Below the pieces are notes generated by a model, which did not search any database, was not told where the DNA came from, and worked only from the letters and a program-made list of their open reading frames with translations. Shown here in pieces: positions 54,631 through 64,000 of a stretch of 64,000 nt of DNA. Location: positions 16,596,019 through 16,660,018 of the forward strand of contig CM077651.1 of assembly GCA_039707465.1 (NCBI GenBank). The letters are read 5' to 3'. The stretch's first letter is position 1. Every line of letters begins with the position of its first letter. This stretch comes from Rhabdophis nuchalis (Eukaryota > Chordata > Lepidosauria > Squamata > Natricidae). The translations under genes and the position numbers were made by a program.

Positions 54631-55165
54631 TATGTTGTGTTAGTTAAACCCAAGAATACACCAAGACAGAAACTTTTCCACCCCAACGATAAAACCCCCA
54701 GACACAAACTGAGCAATGTGATATATGCAGTATAATTCAGTGAGACATGTGCAGATCTGTACTTTGGAGAAACGAAACAATCACTTCACAAACACGTGGC
54801 ACAACATGGGAGAACAAACCTATCAGGACAAGGTTCAGCAGTCCATCTGCTGGAAGACAAAAGTCACTCTTTTGAAGACAGCAAAGTCCACATTTTGGAT
54901 AGAGAAGACTGCTGGTTTGAAAGAGGGGGTCAAAGGGGCCATCTGTATTAAGATTAAACAGACCTCTCTCAACAGAGGGTGAGGGATACGACACCACCTA
55001 TCTCCAGGTTCAATACAGTCCTTTCAGCTGTCCCATGAAGGTTCCATATACATTTGCACTATTCAGGTGGCCCCAAGGGCATAAATAAACCTCCAAGTGG
55101 CCTCAGCAGCTCTCAGAAAGTGTGCTAATGACCAGATGACTGCAAAGAATATAATTCTTTCCATC
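54631..55165. other. Intergenic sequence, nothing recognised
   Basis: Some GC content but no domain in the frames at 54725-54997. Confidence 0.45.
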
Positions 55166-55262
55166 CTCCACCGTTCAGTCAGAACTGAAGAAGCTTCTTA
55201 GATGAGAAGTGAAACATCCAGTTGCTCTTTGAAAAAGCAACTTTGGGATACTCTAAGAGTTC
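55166..55262. mobile_element. Palindromic MITE, 'tcatccaag' family, one arm only
   Basis: 'cagaactgaagaagcttctt', 'gatgagaagtgaaacatcc', 'tttgaaaaagcaactttggg' match the right arm of 37366-37575. Confidence 0.7.
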
Positions 55263-55555
55263 TATTCAACAACTGAGCATATCAAATCTATAGAACAAAC
55301 TAACCAATGATTTTCAAACTGATCTATTGATAATCACCTACTAATTGAGGTGGCATCAAGACAGGACTATATCCCCTCAGCATCTTCCCTTTTGACATCA
55401 TCTGCTTATCCATTAGAAAGAAACCAGGAAATTGATTTTTGTTCTCTTCCTGCCCTGATAAAGCTGGTCCGTGCAAAATAAAATGAGACAGCATCACCTT
55501 TCACTTCACACTATTGGTTATTTTAAATGCAGGAGTAAATCAAGATATATCACGA

Positions 55556-55782
55556 GCCCTGGTGGTGCAGTGGTTAGAGTGCAGTACTGCAGGCTATTTC
55601 TGCTGCCTGCTGGCTGCCTGAAATTTGGCAGATTGAATCTTACTAGGCTCAAGGTTGACTCAACCTCCATCCTTCAGTCATGGGTAAAATAAGGAACCAA
55701 ATTGTTTGGGGCAATATGACTCTGTAAATCACTTAGAGAGGGCTGTAAAGCACTCTAAAGTGGCATATAAGTCTAAGTGCTA
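55556..55782 (+). mobile_element. Sauria-type SINE, full length
   Basis: tRNA-like head with A box 'TGGTGCAGTGG' and B-box region 'cagattgaatctta'. Body 'gctcaaggttgactcaacct'. BovB-like tail 'gagagggctgtaaagcactc' and 'ataagtctaagtgct'. Confidence 0.9.
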
Positions 55783-57073
55783 TTTTTCTCCCTTCTGTTT
55801 GTTAAATAGTGCAGCCTCATTTATCAGTACTCTTTTCAGTGCATACATGTGTCCAACAGCTGTGAGTTTTGACTCTCCCATTACAGTCTCTAAACTTCAA
55901 GTAGCTATAAGCAGATCTCACCCATCCAAAGAGGCAATGGTATTGGAGGGCAATGGACTTTATCAAGGTGCTAAGTTAAAAAGGAAACAAAGATGGGAAG
56001 ACCAAAAGCCTCCAAACCTCTTATAGGTCATCCAAAGCCAAGTCAGAGAAAAATATCCGAGAAGGCAAAACAGGGAAACCTGAATAGATCTGGTGTTCAA
56101 AAGCAATCAGAACAATCTAACCAGAAGCTGATGGAGAGTAATGCAATTCCAGGCAAAGAGGCTGCATGTTGCAATGAGTAATAATTCCCAATAGAAATAA
56201 AAACGGCTTATTTTGTGTTTTGATTTTTAAATGTGACTTGACTGTGTCCTTTTCAATTACACTGCTGTGAAATCTTTTAAATGGCATTTTGCTGTTCCTT
56301 AGAGTTGGGGGCATATAGTACTTCATTTCTGCAGGAATTTGACTAAGGATTTTAATCTTTACATTAACCTGTAGTAATTGGGCATTTTCCATGCATGCAT
56401 TGTCTTTCCTGATCATTCAGAAAGCTCCCACCCTCTCTCCCTCCCTCCTTCTTTTCTTTAATATTTTAGATCATTCTATATAATACTATCATCAGATATT
56501 GATGCATCACAAATACAGGGATTAAAAGCAGAGGAATTTTCTAATTTGTCTGTATTTCTTTTTTATTAACTTCCCATCTGAAACATACTATTCTAATTGT
56601 TGATGGTTATAGTTGTACATTTCACTGCATGGATTTCCCATTCAAATTAGAATAGCTATTTGAAACTTGAACCAGTTGATGCTTGGTTAGTGGCTCATTA
56701 TATTAAGTACAATTTTCAATCTAAAAAGACATCACAATTGTGTAGAAACTGACAATCTTGTGAAAAGAGGGGCATGGTATTAGTTAACTTGATGAGGTGA
56801 CAAGTATCACTGACTCGAGATCGATTTCTGGTTTTGTCTTTAATATGGACGTTTTTTAGAACAGGAAATCTGCATTCCTCTACTCCATAGGTTTAGTAAA
56901 AGGGTTTGAAACTTGAAATAAGGTTTGGAAAGATATGCTGAGAGGGATCAGAATTTTCCTAGCACAAATCTGTACCCCAAACTTTCATCTCTGACATACA
57001 AATATTAAAAATGTAGGACCTGGATAATGAGATTGCATATAAATATCTCATGTTAAGTCTAACATGTAAACTT
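55783..57073. other. AT-rich sequence, nothing recognised
   Basis: No supported gene; frames at 55706-56181 and 56117-56416 show no domains. Confidence 0.45.
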
Positions 57074-57325
57074 AGTTAAGCCTTGGTAGGACAGTGGTTA
57101 AAGTGCAGTACTCCAGGCTACTTCTGCTGACTGCCAGCTGACTGCAATTTGGCAGTTCAAATCTCACCAGGCTCAAGGTTGACTCAGTCTTCCAGCCTTC
57201 CAAGGTGAGTAAAATGAGGAGCCAAATTGTTGCGGGCAATATGCTGACTCTGTAAACCGCTTGGAGATGGCTGTAAAACACTGTAAAGTGGTATATACAA
57301 TAAGTCTAAATGCTATTGCTAGTTC
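57074..57325 (+). mobile_element. Sauria-type SINE, full length
   Basis: Head 'ggacagtggttaaagtgcag', B box 'AGTTCAAATCTC', body 'gctcaaggttgactcagtct', tail 'gtaaaccgcttggagatggc' and 'tctaaatgctattgcta'. Confidence 0.9.
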
Positions 57326-57841
57326 TGTGGGTAAGCTTTCACATGTAGGCTATGTAATTTTAGTCTTTCTTCACAAGGGCAATGTTCTTGTGCACAACAT
57401 GAGAATCCACTCCATACCTACTGTGAAACATGGTGTAGTCATGGAAAGAATTAAAGTATAGGATCCAGCTCCTATGCACATGCACAGTGCATGCCTAGCA
57501 AAACCTAGACTATTCCTAACAGATGAAAGTATGCATAGTTTTGAAGGCATATTTCATATCAGTGAAGCTTCAACTAAAGCATGCCTGTCCTGCAGCCCAA
57601 ATCATAAAATTGTTCCTTGCTATTAAGGTTGACAATTATTTCAATTAAACAGGGTTAGATGTGCAGTGAATTCATGTCCTGTCAAGGACAGCTTAAATGT
57701 GACAGCTGGGTAACAGATTCAACAATTTTAACCAAACTGAAACACATTAAAATATGTATCATAAAGAGCTTCCACCATGTTACTACTAATAATAATAATA
57801 ATCTTTATTGTCATTGTAAAAATTACAATGAAATTGGTTGT
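57326..57841. other. AT-rich sequence, nothing recognised
   Basis: Short (AAT)n at 57786-57801 only. Confidence 0.5.
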
Positions 57842-57960
57842 CAATCAATCAGAAACAGAGCTGGAAGGAACCTTGGAGATCTTCTGGTCCAACCCCCTTC
57901 TCAATCAGGAGGCTCTATTTCAGAAAGATGGCTATCCAGAAGCCTTTGCAGGCAGTCACT
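57842..57960 (-). mobile_element. CR1 LINE tail fragment
   Basis: 'agctggaaggaaccttgga', 'cttctggtccaaccccctt', 'agatggctatccagaagcc'. Confidence 0.75.
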
Positions 57961-58002
57961 TCCATGACAAACTATTTTTTTTTGTTAAAGTTAAATTTAC
58001 CG

Positions 58003-58345
58003 ACAAAGAAATAAAGGTAGACTAGTATACTATTTCAAGCTGTTTAGCTCTCATTGAAGGCTCCTGGATTGGGACTGAAAAGCAAAAGCAAAAGCAGTAT
58101 GCTCCGTCCCATATTTGGGTAGACCAGGTTGCCCTGATAGACTGGTCTCACTGCAAAAACACTTAATCTCCCCCCTGGTACAGCCAACAAATCAAAGGAG
58201 AGCCTGTGTCCTAGAGGTTAATACATCTGCCTAATATGCAAGTGACTTGGGGTTTGAATCTCAGAAGGTTATGGCTAGCTGATGAGAGTTAAACAGCTTG
58301 AAATAGCTATACTAGTCTCCCTTTATTTCTTTGTCGATGAATTTA
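58003..58345. mobile_element. Third SINE family, inverted pair
   Basis: A minus-strand tail (58003-58055, 'caaagaaataaaggtagact' and 'caagctgtttagctctcat') faces a plus-strand copy (58196-58345) with head 'gtgtcctagaggttaataca', B box 'GGTTTGAATCTC' and tail ending 'ctttgtcgatgaattt'. The outer 40-50 bases of both are inverted complements. The central part includes reversed 'cccatatttgggtagacc' sequence seen upstream of the 21.2-kb copy. Confidence 0.7.
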
Positions 58346-58632
58346 AATTTAACATTTTAATTAAAAGCTTTGTAGTCCTTCACAGAAGCCAAGGATTTTA
58401 ACAACTGCCACTGAGAACCAAGATGAGTGGCTTTTTTTTTAATTTTTTTAGTCATACCTGTTAAAATGGCAGAAAAAGATCCTGGGATTAATTTCATTTC
58501 CTTTTACAATTTTACATACGTATAAATCTTTGTTTCCAGAAAGTAAAACAGGATTCATGAATAGGTCATCCTTCACTACTGTAGCTATGTAGGTGGAAAA
58601 ATAATAATATGATCATTTTCCTTTGTTTACAC

Positions 58633-58844
58633 CAGGGATGTCAAACTCAAGGCTTGCAGTCTACCCAATGTGAAGAGGAAACATGCCAGCAGTTTGGGGA
58701 GTGGCATCAAGCTGTCCATGCCCACCTTGTTGACCATGCCCACCCTGTTGGCCACACCCATCTAGTCAGCCATGCACAGCCGGCCCCCCAAGGTCAACCA
58801 CAGCCCTGATGCGGCCCTCAATGAAATTGAGTTTGACACCTCTG
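58633..58844. mobile_element. hAT-type element (GGGATGTCAAACTC ends)
   Basis: Ends CAGGGATGTCAAACTC and GAGTTTGACACCTCTG. Flanks GTTTACAC (58625-58632) and GTTTACAT (58845-58852) are an 8-bp duplication with one mismatch. The 212-bp body has tandem 'ccatgcccaccttgttgacc'-type units. The frame at 58609-58809 is repeat-derived. Confidence 0.85.
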
Positions 58845-58852
58845 GTTTACAT

Positions 58853-60011
<1,159 letters not shown>

Positions 60012-60415
60012 ATTAATAGACCGGAAATACTGTCTGTCTTAAATCAGTGTAGAGTCATTTGCCACTTATCACAATCTCAAAGTGATGGTAAATTGTTAAC
60101 TTCTTTTCATAGCATTTAATTGTCTGTTGTAGAAAAGGACACAAGCTTCAAAGTGTACCAAGCAATGGATATTTTGCCTTTGAGAATATGTTTTTAAAAG
60201 TTTATTTTTTAAATACTTCTGCTATCAATAATGTGAAGTTATAACCTTTTTAAAGAACGCAAAGTGAAATAAAGAAATATATTTGCAAACTTCATTCTTT
60301 AAAATAGTATGTTATTTTGAAATGGATTAATTAATCCCTAGAATTTCTCACAAATAAATAGTTAAGCTGTGGGGTCTATGGGTTTTGAACCTGCACATGT
60401 ACTCCTTACTAGCAC
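60012..60415. other. AT-rich sequence, nothing recognised
   Basis: No supported feature. Confidence 0.5.
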
Positions 60416-60419
60416 TGAT

Positions 60420-60500
60420 TATGCTACTTAGTTTGGGTAATGAAACATCTGCAAGAAAACAAGCAAGCTTAGAGAACACCAAGAACTCATGTCAACACTG
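60420..60500. mobile_element. Single arm of the 27745-type MITE
   Basis: 'tttgggtaatgaaacatctg' and 'aagaaaacaagcaagcttag' match the right half of the 27.8-kb copy. Confidence 0.55.
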
Positions 60501-60571
60501 AGCTACAAATATTCTCCTTTATAAATAGTTAAATTCTATACTAAAATAGTAAAAAAAAGTAGAAATTGATA

Positions 60572-60756
<185 letters not shown>

Positions 60757-61214
60757 ATTTAGGAAGTACTGAAGATAATTTCTTACCTACCTATATTAGA
60801 ATATAGGCTAGGAACTGTAAGAAATATGTTCAAACCAACTGTCATTCATGTAAGAACTTAATGTTTCTTTTTTAGTATTAAAATACATTGCATGGCACAA
60901 TTGTTTCTCCATCACTTTGCTTCTCTTAACCAACTACCTTCAGGTCACAGAACATCAAATGTTGCTGATAAGTAAGAACTTATGTAAAACTAAAACCACC
61001 CAACCTATTTTTTTGTTATAGCTCATACAAAAATCATAATACAAGTATTGACTTCTGGCATAGGTACAGAAAAAATATATATTGTGCACAGTAACAATGT
61101 TATCATTGATATCAGCCAAATATTTTGCTGCCTCTTAAAAAGCTTTGTCTATGTTCTATAGCTAATATTTTCTTCATGTCTGGTATGGAACCATGCTACT
61201 TTGGAAGTTTAAGT
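60757..61214. other. AT-rich sequence, nothing recognised
   Basis: No supported feature. Confidence 0.5.
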
Positions 61215-61250
61215 TGAAGTTTATTCAGATTTGTATACCGCCCTTTTGTC
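61215..61250 (-). mobile_element. L2-like LINE tail fragment
   Basis: 'cagatttgtataccgccctt' is the reversed end of the L2 3' UTR. Confidence 0.55.
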
Positions 61251-61440
61251 CATATTTGTTGTCCATATTTGTTTTATTTCAATTATTAGCAATTATTAGC
61301 AATATTAGGACTCATTTCCTTGCCCAGGTTTAGTGTATGTCATATACTAATGATCTAGATCTCCGTAAGCATCATAATTTAATGTAATTTAGTATGCTTC
61401 GGTCTAGCAACATTGAATACTAATTCAGTTTCAATCAAAG

Positions 61441-61645
61441 CCGAATGGAGAAATTTCCTAACAATGAGAACAGTGAACCAGTGGAATGGCTTGCCTTCAG
61501 AAATTGTAGGTGCTCCATCACTGGAGGCTTTTAAGAAGAAACTGGACAACTATTTGTCAGGAAAGATATAGGGTCTCCTGCTTGAATAGGGCATTGGAGT
61601 AGAAGACCTACAAGGTGCCTTCCAACTGTGTGATTCTGATCTGTT
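61441..61645 (+). mobile_element. CR1 LINE tail fragment
   Basis: 'gagaaatttcctaacaatga', 'cagtggaatggcttgccttc', 'cactggaggcttttaagaag', and tail 'gaagacctacaaggtgcctt'. Confidence 0.8.
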
Positions 61646-62456
61646 AAATCTTTAAGTGCCTGGGGAAAACTTTGAAAACAGGAAAGGAGGAAAATATAGG
61701 TGTGATAGAAATGAAAATTATACCAGACAGATACAAAATGCATGTTAACACCTTTACTGTACTTATAGAGAAGGCTGGTATCTAGTAGATGGCTACAAGG
61801 ACAAAACTGGTGATTGATGACTTGTAAAGCTCTAATCTGCAGTACACAGATATTGCTGTTCTTATCTCCGAGGCAGACAGTGGCCTACTGAATCTCACGT
61901 CAAGATCAATTATAACAAGCATCTGTTTCAACGTCTAAATCTATACTCCATGGTGGCAAATGTCAACATTGCAGGGATGCCAGGCAATGAGGGAATGTGT
62001 GAATTTTACTTATTTGATTTCAGCTGGAAAAATCTAGAGAATATGCATATGTAATATGTGATTGCTGGAAGGAAAAAAGAGAAAATAGACATTACATATC
62101 AAGTTTTTTTTCCAGATGGGAAGGGGGATTATACCAAGTGTGGGTGATATATAGTCAAAATAACATTCTTTTCTCAGAAATTCAAGGCCATCTTGACCTG
62201 TAGTTGTGATGAGGTGACTGGGAGGCAACTCCAGTTTTGGATGGTGCCTGCTTGGGCCATGTGATCGGGCCATGTGATGGACATGTGGAGCATGGACTTG
62301 AATTTTCTTTTGGTTGGAGAAAACCTGGAAACTTTCAGATTAGGGTTTTCCCAGATTTGCCAATATGACATCTCTAATAAAATGGAACTTTGAGGAAACT
62401 CAAGCCTTGAAGTCTTCTTTTGTTAAGGGAATTACTTGGAACCCTGACAGTCTGTC
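61646..62456. other. AT-rich sequence, nothing recognised
   Basis: Contains a short duplication 'gggccatgtgat' at 62253-62277; no gene. Confidence 0.5.
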
Positions 62457-62570
62457 TGTTTGTCTATCAGCTATCTATCTATTCATCTATCTATTTATCT
62501 ATTTTCTATCATCATCATCTTCATCTCTCTCCCTCTCTGTCTGTCTGTCAGTCCATCCATCGATCCATCC

Positions 62571-62664
<94 letters not shown>

Positions 62665-62665
62665 A
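62457..62665. repeat. (ATCT)n array with GTCT, CATC and ATC variants
   Basis: The longest block (62573-62663) is about 22 pure ATCT units, that is (GATA)n on the other strand. CATCAT units flank both sides. Confidence 0.95.
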
Positions 62666-63693
62666 CCATCATCATCGAACATCATCATCATCTTAAAAAA
62701 AGAATGCAGCTTACATTACAAAGTCATTTCTCTCACTTTTAAAAAAAAAAATCACTGTACAAAGCTGATCTTTACTTTCCAGACTGACAAGTCAAATTGA
62801 TTTTGTAATTAGCAACTGATAATCTTTGAATTCCTATTAAAAAGGTAAGGAGGAGAAATCAATGTGCTTTGATGTAGCTGTTCTCATAACAGAATCATAA
62901 CAGAATTTAGTAGTAGGAATTTAAGGAGAGAAAATATATGCTCATGCTGTGACAATTTAGGTCCACAACCTTTCTTTGAGAAAATGATACAACTTGCCTC
63001 ATTGATGAGTTTAGATAAGACACCATCCTGTACCTCTTCCTATCCCTGTTCTTATAGTTGAGAGGGTAAAAGACAGGTGCCAGGATCAATTATGTAACTG
63101 GCATTTGGCAGAACTCTTTCAATAGTAAATAGGTCCCTAACCCTCCTGGATCTTCAACCTAAAACAGTTGCAGTTCCACACAAGGCATTATAAATATATT
63201 CTCATTTTACCTTCAGTCAAAGGAAGTGATGACCAAGCTGTGTTACCTTTGGCTAGGGTCCCAGTTATTCACTATGTTGGCTTCATCTACTTCACAATTG
63301 TGCCCACTGTGCAGAACGCCTCCACTGCGCGTTGCTTGAAGGAATCTATCCATCAACCCAAGTCTAAGTTGGAAAAGCATGCAGTGCACAGGTCAAGCCC
63401 CAAGCAACTCCTTCCAACCAAGAAGGCAAGATTCTGACAGTCTTATTAACCAGATTTATTGAAAGGAAATGGATGTTAGGCTGCAGTGTTCTATATAAGA
63501 GATAGGTGCAATTTATGACATTTGTAAGCTCATTAAAGTAGGGATTATTTTATCTTCTTGCTACTGCTTCTTGGGGGATGATTGCTACCCAATTCTTGAT
63601 ACAAGAAGAATATGCAGAGGTTTTATCCCTGTAATATTTTGCAAAATACCATCCTATTTCCCTGGCTGTAGGAAGTCCAGCTTAGTGTTGGAC
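62666..63693. other. AT-rich sequence, nothing recognised
   Basis: No supported feature; frame at 63168-63437 shows no domain. Confidence 0.5.
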
Positions 63694-63845
63694 TTAGAAT
63701 TGAGTTGAAAGGGACCTTGGAGGTCTTCTAGTCCATCCCACTGCTCAAGCAGGAGACCCTATACCATTTCAGAACAGTGGTCGTGCAGTCTCTTTTTAAA
63801 AATCTGCAATGAGGCACACACAATTTCCATAGGAAATTTGTTTCA
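63694..63845 (-). mobile_element. CR1 LINE tail fragment
   Basis: 'aagggaccttggaggtcttc', 'ctataccatttcagaacagt', 'tttccataggaaatttg'. Confidence 0.8.
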
Positions 63846-63849
63846 CTGC

Positions 63850-63985
63850 TTAGCAACAGCAATAGCACTTAGACTTACCAACCTTGGAAGGATGGAAGAC
63901 TGAGTCAATCTTGAGCCACTCCTGAACTCCTGGAGTGAGAAGTGAGTTAGCTTACATTGCTGCTTCTAACTACTGTGCCACCACA
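63850..63985 (-). mobile_element. Sauria-type SINE with an internal deletion
   Basis: The tail 'agcaatagcacttagactta' jumps directly to 'ccaaccttggaaggatggaa', losing about 80 bases of the middle. The head is 'taactactgtgccacca'. Confidence 0.8.
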
Positions 63986-64000
63986 GTTATTATTCTCACT

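Overview
The window looks like intergenic or deep intronic DNA from a squamate reptile, probably a snake. The evidence is the repeat mix: Sauria-type tRNA SINEs with a BovB-like tail, a second tRNA SINE family whose head lies on the minus strand, BovB, CR1, L2-like and R4-like LINEs, many short hAT elements (one SPIN-like), a Helitron, and long GATA/GACA arrays of the Bkm type. I found no intact host gene, no rRNA or tRNA gene, no CRISPR array and no bacterial-style operon. Almost every long open frame is a LINE relic, a translated microsatellite or a chance frame in GC-rich transposon DNA.

Layout. 0-10 kb: hAT end, an L1-ORF1-type retrocopy with an 18-bp target duplication, a Helitron, nested hAT/L2/CR1, and the best-preserved L2-like LINE (8.5-9.9 kb). 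10-22 kb: CT minisatellite, CR1 fragments, palindromic MITEs and an old R4-like LINE (18.1-20.5 kb) carrying three later insertions. 22-24 kb: a large inverted duplication with 430-bp arms about 97% identical. 24.5-25.4 kb: a 0.93-kb pure polypurine tract. 29-34 kb: tetranucleotide arrays, three related LTRs (+,-,+), a GAA array and a SPIN-like element. 36.5-37.1 kb: a piggyBac remnant.

The most unusual part is 38.5-45.4 kb. A hAT element (38491-40432) has terminal inverted repeats and a perfect 8-bp target duplication. It encloses a CpG-rich segment that reads like the first exon of a secreted-protein gene: Kozak start, signal-peptide-like core and splice donor, with a frame break after the start. 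A shorter sibling of the same family (42742-43190) lacks that cargo. A Tc1/mariner-like element (43990-45427) sits inside a SINE and carries a CpG-rich cargo arranged as two 320-340-bp palindromes, with four copies of another signal-peptide-like reading frame. Together they suggest that non-autonomous DNA transposons in this genome capture and rearrange GC-rich host 5' exon sequence (transduplication).

45-64 kb: L2, BovB (an inverted pair), SINEs, CR1 fragments, a hAT copy, and (TAAG)n, (AAAG)n, (GATA)n, (GACA)n and (GACC)n arrays, separated by AT-rich sequence in which I recognise nothing. Family names rest on remembered consensus features and visible motifs; no database search was run.
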